Shown here piece after piece: positions 1 to 7,727 of a stretch of 14,440 nucleotides of DNA. The notes below the pieces were generated by a model. The model was given only the letters and a program-made list of their open reading frames with translations. It did not search any database and had not been told where the DNA came from. The position numbers were made by a program, and so were the translations under genes. How positions within the stretch are numbered: the stretch's first letter is position 1; the number at the start of each line of letters is the position of its first letter. Source of the stretch: Gammaproteobacteria bacterium UBA6968 (lineage in GTDB: Bacteria; Pseudomonadota; Gammaproteobacteria; Pseudomonadales; Azotimanducaceae). Where the stretch lies: contig DJYW01000068.1 of the NCBI GenBank assembly GCA_002450255.1, positions 1 through 14,440 of the forward strand. Reading direction: 5' to 3'.

Positions 1-374
1 AAAGCTGCCCAGGCAACGTTGGCAACCTTGTCGGTAGCAGCGTCTGAATCGCTGTTGCTCGTATCATCTTGAATATCGCTTGGCGAAGCGGTGATCCCTA
101 TTGGCGAAGCCGGATGGTTGTTGGCCATAGAGACAAACGTCAGCTTGGTGCTGTCGTAGAATACTTTGACGCCAATACCGGTCGTTTGCGTGCCGGTGGG
201 GTCCGTGTCGTAGCTCACCGCGATTGAGAATTCGGCCGTGCTGCCTTTACTGATGTCCACCGAACTTGGGCTGTTTGTTAGCACTTGGCTGTCTGCTGCG
301 GCACTAACACTCGCTGCGAGCAGTGGTAAGGCTAATAGTGTTGGCAATTTCTTTAAACCGGCGTTCCAAACCAT
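1..374 (-). CDS. Secreted cohesin-like domain protein, N-terminal part (runs off left edge)
   Basis: An open frame starts with ATG at 374 and runs to the window edge (124 codons visible). GGAGAA at 387-382, 7 nt upstream, is a good ribosome site. Residues 1 to about 27 form a classic Sec signal peptide: MVWNAGLKK, a Leu/Ala-rich core, then SVSAAA before DSQVL. The mature part looks like a cohesin/carbohydrate-binding-type beta sandwich: TTGIGVKVFYDSTKLTFVSM and later DKVANVAWAAF. These match, in order and spacing, LTGLGMRLHYDSAVIESLAF and DKYVSIAWGAI in the C-terminal region of the large protease at 1345-7503, so the two proteins share a module. An Asp/Ser-rich stretch (DDTSNSDSDAATD) lies between the matching strands. 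The C-terminus is not visible, so any sorting tag or dockerin cannot be seen. The gene lies downstream of the CPBP protease and may be its substrate. Secretion and fold class are fairly sure; the role is inferred. Confidence 0.82.
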   Translation of the reverse strand, partial: MVWNAGLKKLPTLLALPLLAASVSAAADSQVLTNSPSSVDISKGSTAEFSIAVSYDTDPTGTQTTGIGVKVFYDSTKLTFVSMANNHPASPIGITASPSDIQDDTSNSDSDAATDKVANVAWAA

Positions 375-420
375 TTTCTTATTCTCCAAACGAGCGACTT
401 ACTATTGATGAACACGAATA

Positions 421-442
421 ACTACTTAGTTTAATAAGTAGT
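421..442. repeat. AT-rich perfect 8-bp palindrome in the 5' leader of the left-edge gene
   Basis: ACTACTTA (421-428) and TAAGTAGT (435-442) are perfect reverse complements around a 6-nt loop. On the plus strand they are followed by A and six T (443-449), which looks like a weak terminator, but no plus-strand gene lies upstream. On the minus strand the palindrome sits 40 nt after the CPBP stop and about 47 nt before the next start. It could be an operator, a weak bidirectional terminator or a leader hairpin. Confidence 0.5.
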
Positions 443-481
443 ATTTTTTAAAAGAGTACGGGATAAATTGTGAAAAGTCAG

Positions 482-925
482 TTAATGGACCCCTTTAATA
501 GCCAGCACCAAACCCGCATTCCATGTGATGTGTATCGCTATAACCAGCGCCAGGCTTTCCGAGCGTTCCTTGAGGACACCTAAAACCAGGCTGGGGCCAG
601 CCACATAGAGCGCGGCCATCAAACCACGGCCCAAAAAGTGCAATCCGATGAAGCATCCGGTGCTCAGCAAGTTGGCACGACTGAGCACCCAAAATTGTGT
701 TTGCCCCCAAGCCTTCTTGCGGAAGGCTTCAAGCAACAAGCCCCGGAACAAGAATTCTTCGCAGACTGGAAAGACCACGATAAACACGAGCAAGTCATCC
801 CAACCCAAAGCGTTCAAATCGAGGAGCGACTCGCTTAGCGGTGACAGCGCGAGTAATCCCCAAACTGGCATCGCCAGCACAACGCTCCAAAGGTAATAGA
901 TGGCAAGTGGTGAAACGTTTCGCAC
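482..925 (-). CDS. CPBP-family glutamic-type intramembrane protease, possibly JDVT-CTERM sorting type (MrtJ-like)
   Basis: This is a small (147 aa) polytopic membrane protein with the three CPBP/Abi motifs. EE(56-57)xxxR61 lies in CEEFLFRGLL, FxxxH is at 92-96 (FIGLH), and HxxxN is at 132-136 (HITWN). Hydrophobic segments lie near residues 8-30, 45-64, 88-116 and 124-143. CPBP enzymes use the glutamates and histidines to cut substrates within the membrane; some are dedicated C-terminal sorting proteases, and the short single-domain form fits the JDVT-CTERM system type. That subfamily call is from memory. The next gene downstream encodes a signal-peptide protein, a natural substrate candidate. 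The start is GTG with no recognisable ribosome site just upstream. The frame is open further 5' except for one TAG at 937-935, so the true start is uncertain. Confidence 0.85.
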   Translation of the reverse strand: MRNVSPLAIYYLWSVVLAMPVWGLLALSPLSESLLDLNALGWDDLLVFIVVFPVCEEFLFRGLLLEAFRKKAWGQTQFWVLSRANLLSTGCFIGLHFLGRGLMAALYVAGPSLVLGVLKERSESLALVIAIHITWNAGLVLAIKGVH

Positions 926-934
926 TCGTTTTAA

Positions 935-1054
935 CTACTCGAGATACTGCAAAAAAATCCGGTTAGCGTAGAGATCAAACAACCAGTTCCTGCAATCTCC
1001 TACCGCGCCGAAAATCTTCCGGGGCCCTTGCATATGCGGCAATCTCTCAGCCAT
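935..1054 (-). CDS. 39-codon ORF in frame with, and ending 9 nt before, the CPBP gene (leader or severed 5' end)
   Basis: ATG at 1054 is preceded by AAGGAG with 7-nt spacing, the best ribosome site in this area. It encodes 39 residues (MAERLPHMQGPRKIFG..., ending NRIFLQYLE) and stops at TAG 937-935. The distance from this ATG to the CPBP GTG at 925 is 129 nt, exactly 43 codons. The two frames are therefore one frame split by a single amber codon, and a sense codon there (CAG by one transition) would give a 190-residue protein. The peptide is not hydrophobic and I recognise no domain. It may be a translated leader coupled to the CPBP gene, the original N-terminus of a now interrupted gene, or chance. 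Confidence 0.45.
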   Translation of the reverse strand: MAERLPHMQGPRKIFGAVGDCRNWLFDLYANRIFLQYLE

Positions 1055-1061
1055 CGTCGCA

Positions 1062-1067
1062 CTCCTT
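1062..1067 (-). promoter_or_regulatory. Strong Shine-Dalgarno (AAGGAG) before the 39-codon ORF
   Basis: AAGGAG on the minus strand lies 7 nt before ATG 1054. It matters because the annotated CPBP start (GTG 925) lacks such a site. Ribosomes are therefore expected to load here rather than at 925. Confidence 0.55.
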
Positions 1068-1105
1068 CTGTATTAGCACCGGACATCGGCAAGGTTTTTA
1101 ACCGG

Positions 1106-1122
1106 GGTCTGTTCTAAAGACC
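1106..1122. repeat. Short inverted repeat GGTCT-N7-AGACC
   Basis: GGTCT (1106-1110) and AGACC (1118-1122) flank GTTCTAA, about 50 nt upstream of the 39-codon ORF on the minus strand. The size and position suit an operator or the end of a small repeat element. There is no further support. Confidence 0.3.
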
Positions 1123-1180
1123 TCATAAAGAACTAGCTAACGCCTTTATAGGAGCTCTTGCAGTGGCCCCGGCAATCCTT

Positions 1181-1260
1181 CCACGTTGCTTGTATGGGCG
1201 TCGTAACCGGCTCTGCAACGCCCTTACTCACCAAAGTCAATCTACGGTCTAGCAACGTGG
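1181..1260. repeat. Nested inverted repeat (perfect 10-bp outer arms)
   Basis: CCACGTTGCT (1181-1190) and AGCAACGTGG (1251-1260) are perfect reverse complements 60 nt apart. Inside them GGGCGT (1196-1201) pairs perfectly with ACGCCC (1218-1223). A folded transcript would make an 80-nt structure with an internal hairpin. No T tract follows either end, so it does not look like a simple terminator. A small repeat element or structured RNA is possible. Confidence 0.5.
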
Positions 1261-1344
1261 CTCAGACAACCCGCTGCGCCATCCGCTTGCGGTTAATCGA
1301 ACCCGACTAGCACAAGCCTTGGGCTGCAAGCGCCTTATCTAGCG

Positions 1345-4300
1345 CTACATTAGGCCTCCCAGATATGCCTCTACCGTTGCCGCAGAAGGACGGGTAGCAC
1401 CATCCCCGATCGCACCCAAAATCAGCGCATCACCGCGAAAACCAAACATGTAGCGGATAATCAGCAACCCATCGGTCAAGGCCTCAACGCTGCCATTGCC
1501 ATCAACGTCTATGGTTGTCGACAAATCCTCAACGTAGCTTTTGATGGCACCGGCTTCAGCGCGAACGGCATCGTTAGCAACAGCGCCCGCAACTAGAGCA
1601 TCACCGCCGAAGCCAAACACCGTCCTGAGAATAAGTAGGCCGTCCGATAAAGCATCAGCGCTACCATTAAGGTCTACATCTAGCCCCGCTATGATGACTT
1701 TTGCAGTAGCGGGGTCGCTGCTCAGCAGGTAGCCGGGGCTGGTGGACGTAGCGGTGAGACGCAAGCTCGTAGACGAATAGTTTGCGCTTTCACTGCTGAG
1801 CTTAACTCTCACCTTGGTCAAAACTTTTGGCAACGCACCTGGCCAAGCCGGAGTGCTGATCGCGCCCCAGGCAATGCTCACATATTTGTCTGTACGCCAA
1901 TCGCCATCGTAGTTCGACCAATCGTCAGTAGACTCTGTATCAAAAGCAATCAGATCAAGCGGCAGTACATCTACGAACGCCAGCGACTCGATAACCGCGC
2001 TATCATAATGCAGCCGCATACCTAAGCCAGTTAACTCGCTCTGACCGTCAGAAACATCGTAGACCAGAGAGATTTCACTTTCGCGTTCTACCACCAACGA
2101 CCGCGGCATTATGATCGCAACGATTTGCGCCTTGCCATCGGCGATTGAAGCGCGTGTTCCAGCCTTATACTCGGCCAAGTTTGTAACGCCATCACGGTCG
2201 GCATCAAAGTCTGCGTCGTTGCTATTTGGATTAAGTCCTTCTTGTGCCTCCCATTCATCAGCCATGCCGTCGGCATCGCTGTCGCTATAGCCGCGCGCAT
2301 CCTCCGGAAAAGCATCAGTGGCGTCTGCAACACCGTCATTGTCATCATCGGTATCCGCATTATTGCCAATGCCATCTGCATCCGAATCCTGATATTCAGT
2401 GTTATCACTCGGGAAGAGGTCGGTGAGATTATCTACGCCATCTCCGTCTAAATCCGTGTCAGCGTTATCACCGGTCCCATCCTGATCGGTGTCCACCGAT
2501 TCGTTTGGATCAAATGGGAAAACGTCAACCGCATTGAGCACACCGTCACCATCTGAATCGAGTTGGCTTGGAATACTGATCAAAACTGCGTTTGGCGCCT
2601 CAGCACTACCTGCATTAGCGGTATTGCGCGAGTCTTTCGCTTCCAGATAATAGCTCAGCCCGCTGCCGGTCAGCGCCGTGCCCTGAATCGTAGCGACATA
2701 TTTCATGCCGTCACTGGACACCATCTCAATTGAGGCCCATTCAGACTGGCCGTCTAGACGAAAGTAAAGCGTAACCGACGCGATCGTCGTGTTATCACTA
2801 ACGTCTGCTCGCAAAGTGAAGTTTTCACCGCTCTTCGCAACCGTTTGCGGCACGTGCACTAAGGTAGGTGCTATCGTATCGGTTGGCGCAGCTAAGGCGA
2901 TATTTGAAGGCGGCGATTCACCGTTTTCTGAGACCACAGTAAAATAGTAGTAATGCTCGATGCCTGGCGAGACGTCATTGTCAATAAAGCTCTTAACCGA
3001 CTTATCCAAAGTCGCCTTATTGATCCGCTCGTAAGCGCCTTCCTCTTGTAACGACCTGTACAGATTGAAGCCGTGCAGTAGCTCAAAGTCATCCTGCGAC
3101 CAGGACAACGCTACCTCATCAAGCCCTCCGGAAGCCTGCAAGGTGAGCGCCTCGGCGCCACTAGTGACAATTTCAAAGCTGAACCGGCCCACATCATCGC
3201 CAGTCACCAACCAATCATTCGCCGCAGCAACGCCCCCAACGACACGTATCCTTTGATTGCCGTCACCGGTATCAGGCGTGAATCTATAAGAACCTTCCCA
3301 AACACGAGCGTTGCGCCACTGGCCGGGCACCAGATTAGTGCCCTCGGCATCTACGGGACCAAACGAAACAACGGGATCCATGTCCTGGTTCATATCCCGA
3401 TTAAAAGTGATTTCCCAGAACGACTCCTGATTGCCGAACTTATTTCCTGGTAACTCGTTCCCTTTGGAATCGGTTAACTTCACATCGACGACGAATGGAT
3501 ACGCAGATTCGGGCGCCTCACTGAGAATCGGAAGATAAGTAGCCGTTGACAGATTGAAATCGTCATAAAAATCGGTGACCGCCATTTCTACCAACGATTC
3601 ACCCGCACCCCCCCAGAAGTTCTTCGCGAGCGCCATCCGGTAATTCCAGCGACGTAGGCTATCTGCCTGAGGAGCCTTAATCGTCAACCATCGCGTTGCA
3701 TCAGCAGCTTTCCAATCATTCAAAATCGCGTTGTTTGTAAAACTGTTAGTGGAGTAACCTTCTGAAAATGCAATCAAGGACTTCTCTAAAGAATCTAGGG
3801 TGTGCGGGCCGGGAAGTTCGATGACTGCAACAAACGGATGATTTAATTGGCGATTACGGATGTTATACCCTAGATAATAATAATTAGGGTTGTTTAAGTC
3901 CGGCTCTTTGGTTTCCCAATCGTTATTAAAAGGTGTTCTGTTCCGCCAAGCTATTGTAGCTGCTGGGGCTTCATTAGTGTGAGCCAGATCATCGGCAGAG
4001 ATATCCCACCCTTGCTCCGTTTTTACCGTGACGGGATCGTAATATATCTGGGTTGCTTTCCAGTCCCACGCCGGCACCTCTCCAGAGTCCCACCGGTAAT
4101 TTCCATCAGGACCTCTGATCAAACCTACGTAGAACTCTTGATTAAATGCGTAATCGGCGCAATATTCGTAACTTACTTCGATCGGTTCTTCACACACTTC
4201 ATAGTTCGTCTTAAAGTAATCCGACCCTTTAAGCACCAAAGATTCCAGCCATTGGTCGACAGCCATAATCTCCTCCTTGTCGGAGATCGAATAAAGATAA

Positions 4301-7300
4301 CCGTCTAAATGCCTAGCAAACGCCGCGGCAAAATCTAACCTTCCTCTTCCAATATCATCCCAATAATTATTAGTTTGAACATTTAAAATCGCATAAGTCT
4401 TACCGTTAAACTGAAAAGGTTCAAAGATAGCTGCGTCTTGCGATTCAGAGAGGTCCGTAAGCTCAGAACTAAAAAAGATTTCATTACCATCCCAGCTAGT
4501 AGTTTTCTGGGTATTACCTAAGAAAACAGATCCCGTAGTACGTATCCCTCCATTCGCCGCGACATTGTCAAACAAGCTTTCGTGCACGCTTGTGACCGTT
4601 TCTCCGTGAATGCCCCAATTCGATAATTCCCAACCGCCATCTTTTCTGCTTTCGCCGTAATCCCTGACTCTTGCAAGCTTGTTAAATCGGTTACCTACGA
4701 ATTCTTGTGACGACGAACCACTTATCGTAGGCACTTGTATGCTATGCCAACCACCCAAATTCGAAAGGTCACTGCCGTAAACCAAGTCCCCGTTCTCTGA
4801 CCAACGATCGAAGTGGTTATACTTCATGACGGTGGCTTTCCCCTCGATCATACTGTTTGTCACTTTATTGTAGGCAAGCTGTAGCGAACCGGACGCCACA
4901 GCAGTGATTTTTATGCCACGCTCAGGAAACAGGGAACTCGGGAAAAGAGTGATCGGCGAGCTCGACGAGCCCTCAGAGATAAAGGTGCCTTCAACTTGTA
5001 TATTGGCTGGCTTCCAGACTGTATAGGCGCTATCCGGCTGATTCGACCAAAACTGAATAGAAGCGCCCGGCGATACTTTCAGCGTGGTTCGCTTGGCCAC
5101 CAACACCGGCTTATCTACGATCCAAAGCGAGGCGCTATCCAGTGTAACTACGCCGTCTTCAATCCCATCCGAGTCAATATTGCCACCAGCAGTGCCCACC
5201 GCGTCACTATCAATGATACTGGGTAGCGCTCGACCACGACTCACCGCCATGGCGAAGGTAGACGAGAAGGTGTAGCTCTGAGAATCCCCTGAAGTTAGCC
5301 CGTTTTTCGCTTCAATAAGCACGTCAAAAGTCACGACGTGGTTATTCGGCGTATCAGCAGACAAGTTTGCAACAAAAGGGGAACTAACGCCTGTAGCGAG
5401 CAAATCAGCATCGTACACAATGCCATTGTCGTCCTCATTGAATGAACCGACCGCCCCGTAGTTAACGGCATCAGTTACGAAGGTTACATAAGGGTCTTGT
5501 GTTGCAGAAAGAGTGACCGTAACGCTATCGGCTTTGGCCCACCGATTTCTAATGGCTAAACCAAAATGCACAGTCTCGCCGGCATCCAAACTGCCATCGT
5601 CATCATTAGCGGAATCAATAGCGACTTGATCAAAAACCCAAGCTTCCTGGAAATAAAGTTCCGGCGCCGGGCGCTCTTGTAGCGCTTCAGACGCGTTTAC
5701 TAAACGGTACATATACGGCTCGCTCTTGCGAGGAGTAAGCGCTTGGGTCAGCGTACCGGTTGAGGCGACTTGGCCCATAACGAACCTGGAGGTATGCGTT
5801 GCTTTATCCGGGAATTTGGCGCGCACCAGTGCCGCGATACCAGAAACAACCGGAGCTGCCATCGATGTGCCGCTCCAAGCACTATACTGATCGTTAGGCA
5901 GCGGCCCCCAAATGCCGGAGCCTGGCGCCATCACCTCGTACTCGAGACCGTTTCGACCGCGGCAGTCCCAGTTACTGAATCGCGCCAGATAATCACCATT
6001 AGAATTGGGTGTTTCTTGACTAGCCATTACGCCCAAAACCCAAGGATAGGCAGCGGGATACATCGCGATACCTCGGCAAGCACTTTCGTTTGCTCGCCCT
6101 TCATTGCCCGCCGCAGCGACTAATACTGCCTGCGCATAAACCCGTTTTAGCGCATCTTCTTCAATAAGAGATCTGCCGTAGCCACCGAACGACATGTTGA
6201 TGATGTCAGCGCCATTCTCCAACGCATAAATCAGAGCTTCAGCAATGTCCACGCTATTAAAGCGGCCGGAGTAAACGCCGGCTTTGATCGCCATGACTTT
6301 GGCATTGTGTGCGATACCAACCACACCCTGACCATTTCCACCGGCAGCTGCTATGACGCCGGCAATGTGGGTACCGTGGCCATGATCGTCTTTTGGATCG
6401 CTGCTATGAACCCTACTATCGCTGACCACGGACACACCATGCACATCGTCTACAAAACCGTTGTTGTCATCATCGATACCGTTATCCGGAATTTCTTGAG
6501 GATTCACCCACATATTGTCTTTAAGATCCGGATGGGTGTAGTCCACGCCGGTATCAATGACTGCCACAGTTAGGCCTATTCCGCCGGCCGGAATACCGGA
6601 ATCCTCGAGATAGGCCCAAGCTTGCGGGACCTTAGTTGCATCGAGGTGCCATTGGTTTTCACGCCGTGGATCGTTGATGTCGGCAGCATTAATTTCGTTT
6701 AACCGCAAGCCTCGGTTGAAAACCGCTTCCGCGACGCCCACCTGGGGGAATCGATTCAACACCTCAACGACTTTTCTGACTTTGTCGGCATCCGCGTGCA
6801 GTCTCACTTGATACCAATTGTCGAGACTACGCCTGTCGCGAGAAGGCGTGCCTTGCACATCGTCGTTTTGGCCGGGAAAAATTTTAGCGATGGATTCGAT
6901 ACCGCCTATTGCGCCTAAATCGTCGAGCAGACGTTGGTTCTCTGGATTGACGTAAAGAGAGAACTGATTTTCGACAATCGAGACTTTACCAACGAGCCGG
7001 TCGTCTACCACATAACCATTAGCTGACATTTGCTGCTTCGCAATCCGCTTTTGTTGATCCAATTTTTTGGCGCGAGACACCTCCTCGTGCTCAAGCGCAG
7101 CGATGTGTTCAGCCTGCAAGGTTCCCGAAGACAGCAGGCGATCTAATGCCGCGACTCGGCCTTGGTATTTGTCGTCATCGCTTAACAGAGAAAATGCTTG
7201 CTTAGCCAGCCGCAACTCGGCGGGATCAAATCCGGGTATTGCATGGCTCACCTCTGCAGAGCCATCGGTGTCGGTCGCATCAGCATTATTTTTTTTGGCA

Positions 7301-7503
7301 ACGTCGCGGCTTGCAGTCGCGTTGGCAGTATCCCTTTGGGTCGCTGCTATTGCGCCATCGGTTCGGGCTTTGGATTCCGGCATTTCCGCCGCAACGCGGC
7401 CATTGTCCCGCTCGTATTGGAAAAGGAAAAAAAGTCCTGCCCCGCCAAGAATAGACATAGCGGCCAGGGTTATAAGCCTCACGAAGTTGCCCTTGTTGGA
7501 CAT
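1345..7503 (-). CDS. Giant secreted subtilisin-like serine protease (S8) with cohesin-like and dockerin-like C-terminal modules
   Basis: 2052 aa; ATG 7503 is preceded by GGGGAG, with 6 nt between its GGAG and the start. A signal/anchor segment spans residues 8-29, then an Ala/Asp-rich linker and a helical, propeptide-like region (about 90-275). The S8 domain (about 285-605) has D317 (VIDTG), H376 (HGHGTHIAG), oxyanion N467 (AAGNEG) and S547 (GTSMAAP), so it should be active. An Asp-rich insert at 341-353 probably binds calcium. Later parts are beta-rich: adhesion-like (615-750), beta-helix-like (785-1010 and to about 1328, with an NFWGG...YLPIL ending), a Big/SbsA-type Ig region (1355-1447), FN3 (1450-1540), an Ig-like region (1545-1643), thrombospondin-3-like Asp repeats (1648-1780), cohesin-like (1790-1940) and two dockerin-like repeats (1942-2051). 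The four cysteines seen form plausible pairs, 476/514 and 1104/1115. The substrate is unknown. It likely acts outside the cell or at the surface. Confidence 0.95.
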   Translation of the reverse strand: MSNKGNFVRLITLAAMSILGGAGLFFLFQYERDNGRVAAEMPESKARTDGAIAATQRDTANATASRDVAKKNNADATDTDGSAEVSHAIPGFDPAELRLAKQAFSLLSDDDKYQGRVAALDRLLSSGTLQAEHIAALEHEEVSRAKKLDQQKRIAKQQMSANGYVVDDRLVGKVSIVENQFSLYVNPENQRLLDDLGAIGGIESIAKIFPGQNDDVQGTPSRDRRSLDNWYQVRLHADADKVRKVVEVLNRFPQVGVAEAVFNRGLRLNEINAADINDPRRENQWHLDATKVPQAWAYLEDSGIPAGGIGLTVAVIDTGVDYTHPDLKDNMWVNPQEIPDNGIDDDNNGFVDDVHGVSVVSDSRVHSSDPKDDHGHGTHIAGVIAAAGGNGQGVVGIAHNAKVMAIKAGVYSGRFNSVDIAEALIYALENGADIINMSFGGYGRSLIEEDALKRVYAQAVLVAAAGNEGRANESACRGIAMYPAAYPWVLGVMASQETPNSNGDYLARFSNWDCRGRNGLEYEVMAPGSGIWGPLPNDQYSAWSGTSMAAPVVSGIAALVRAKFPDKATHTSRFVMGQVASTGTLTQALTPRKSEPYMYRLVNASEALQERPAPELYFQEAWVFDQVAIDSANDDDGSLDAGETVHFGLAIRNRWAKADSVTVTLSATQDPYVTFVTDAVNYGAVGSFNEDDNGIVYDADLLATGVSSPFVANLSADTPNNHVVTFDVLIEAKNGLTSGDSQSYTFSSTFAMAVSRGRALPSIIDSDAVGTAGGNIDSDGIEDGVVTLDSASLWIVDKPVLVAKRTTLKVSPGASIQFWSNQPDSAYTVWKPANIQVEGTFISEGSSSSPITLFPSSLFPERGIKITAVASGSLQLAYNKVTNSMIEGKATVMKYNHFDRWSENGDLVYGSDLSNLGGWHSIQVPTISGSSSQEFVGNRFNKLARVRDYGESRKDGGWELSNWGIHGETVTSVHESLFDNVAANGGIRTTGSVFLGNTQKTTSWDGNEIFFSSELTDLSESQDAAIFEPFQFNGKTYAILNVQTNNYWDDIGRGRLDFAAAFARHLDGYLYSISDKEEIMAVDQWLESLVLKGSDYFKTNYEVCEEPIEVSYEYCADYAFNQEFYVGLIRGPDGNYRWDSGEVPAWDWKATQIYYDPVTVKTEQGWDISADDLAHTNEAPAATIAWRNRTPFNNDWETKEPDLNNPNYYYLGYNIRNRQLNHPFVAVIELPGPHTLDSLEKSLIAFSEGYSTNSFTNNAILNDWKAADATRWLTIKAPQADSLRRWNYRMALAKNFWGGAGESLVEMAVTDFYDDFNLSTATYLPILSEAPESAYPFVVDVKLTDSKGNELPGNKFGNQESFWEITFNRDMNQDMDPVVSFGPVDAEGTNLVPGQWRNARVWEGSYRFTPDTGDGNQRIRVVGGVAAANDWLVTGDDVGRFSFEIVTSGAEALTLQASGGLDEVALSWSQDDFELLHGFNLYRSLQEEGAYERINKATLDKSVKSFIDNDVSPGIEHYYYFTVVSENGESPPSNIALAAPTDTIAPTLVHVPQTVAKSGENFTLRADVSDNTTIASVTLYFRLDGQSEWASIEMVSSDGMKYVATIQGTALTGSGLSYYLEAKDSRNTANAGSAEAPNAVLISIPSQLDSDGDGVLNAVDVFPFDPNESVDTDQDGTGDNADTDLDGDGVDNLTDLFPSDNTEYQDSDADGIGNNADTDDDNDGVADATDAFPEDARGYSDSDADGMADEWEAQEGLNPNSNDADFDADRDGVTNLAEYKAGTRASIADGKAQIVAIIMPRSLVVERESEISLVYDVSDGQSELTGLGMRLHYDSAVIESLAFVDVLPLDLIAFDTESTDDWSNYDGDWRTDKYVSIAWGAISTPAWPGALPKVLTKVRVKLSSESANYSSTSLRLTATSTSPGYLLSSDPATAKVIIAGLDVDLNGSADALSDGLLILRTVFGFGGDALVAGAVANDAVRAEAGAIKSYVEDLSTTIDVDGNGSVEALTDGLLIIRYMFGFRGDALILGAIGDGATRPSAATVEAYLGGLM
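1348..1683 (-). repeat. Two dockerin-like EF-hand repeats at the C-terminus of the protease
   Basis: Two copies start 57 residues apart. Residue 1942 begins DVDLNGSADALSDGLLILR and residue 1999 begins DVDGNGSVEALTDGLLIIR; both continue with FGF-GDAL--GA and end in a Y-V/L-E/G-L stretch. The DxDxNG loop followed by a helix with a DGLL core is the dockerin/EF-hand pattern. The gene ends right after the second copy (stop 1347-1345), with no hydrophobic or basic sorting tail. Confidence 0.8.
2164..2562 (-). repeat. Thrombospondin type-3-like calcium-binding repeats inside the protease gene
   Basis: Codons for residues 1648-1780 encode repeated Asp-rich loops such as DSDGDGVLNAVDVFPFD, DTDLDGDGVDNLTDLFPSD and DSDADGIGNNADTDDDNDG. 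Each has the DxDxDG core and most have an FP-D spacer. Such repeats bind calcium and form stiff stalks in secreted proteins. Here they separate the Ig/FN3 part from the cohesin-like and dockerin-like modules. Confidence 0.85.
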
Positions 7504-7727
7504 TTCTGACTCCCCGTCTTTTTACCAATTTTCTTGTTTCCGATGTTTCGGCGGCCGATTGGCCACTGGCACGATCCCACAGCAGCGAGAGAGGGCTAAA
7601 CAAATAGCCTGCCCTTCGATCCGGAAACAGAAAAACGGACCTAGTGCTACTACCTAGATTTATACAGGTATTTTCTCAGTCTTTGGAGGGCCAATTAGGG
7701 TTGTAGCAAGTTCGCAGCGGTTGGTGC

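Larger units (their letters stand above)
1055..1344. other. Gene-free 290-nt stretch downstream of the protease gene, rich in inverted repeats
   Basis: No frame gives a convincing protein on either strand; stops are frequent. The stretch holds several inverted repeats, listed separately, and no clear T-tract terminator after the protease stop at 1345. A 32-codon GTG frame at 1133-1231 (minus) has no ribosome site. The density of paired arms suggests a structured RNA or the remnant of a small repeat element. No promoter for the downstream genes could be called with confidence. Confidence 0.5.

Noticed and set aside
1133..1231. 32-codon minus-strand GTG frame between the protease and CPBP genes
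   Set aside because: No ribosome site; it lies within the inverted-repeat region and its neighbours in frame are full of stops. It could be a remnant of a repeat element, but that cannot be supported here.
1289..1307. GGTTCGATT, similar to a tRNA T-loop (minus strand)
   Set aside because: The flanking arms pair for only 3 bp and no acceptor, anticodon or D arm can be built.
5770..6123. 117-codon plus-strand frame inside the protease gene
   Set aside because: Antisense to the S8 catalytic domain, with no ribosome site and no domain.
7067..7657. 196-codon plus-strand frame overlapping the start of the protease gene
   Set aside because: It is antisense to clear coding sequence, has unnatural composition (Ser/Ala/Arg-rich) and shows no domain; it is a shadow of the protease frame.
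7504..7660. Possible c-di-GMP riboswitch in the protease leader
   Set aside because: There is a small hairpin with a 6-nt loop, but the conserved GEMM core and tetraloop are absent.
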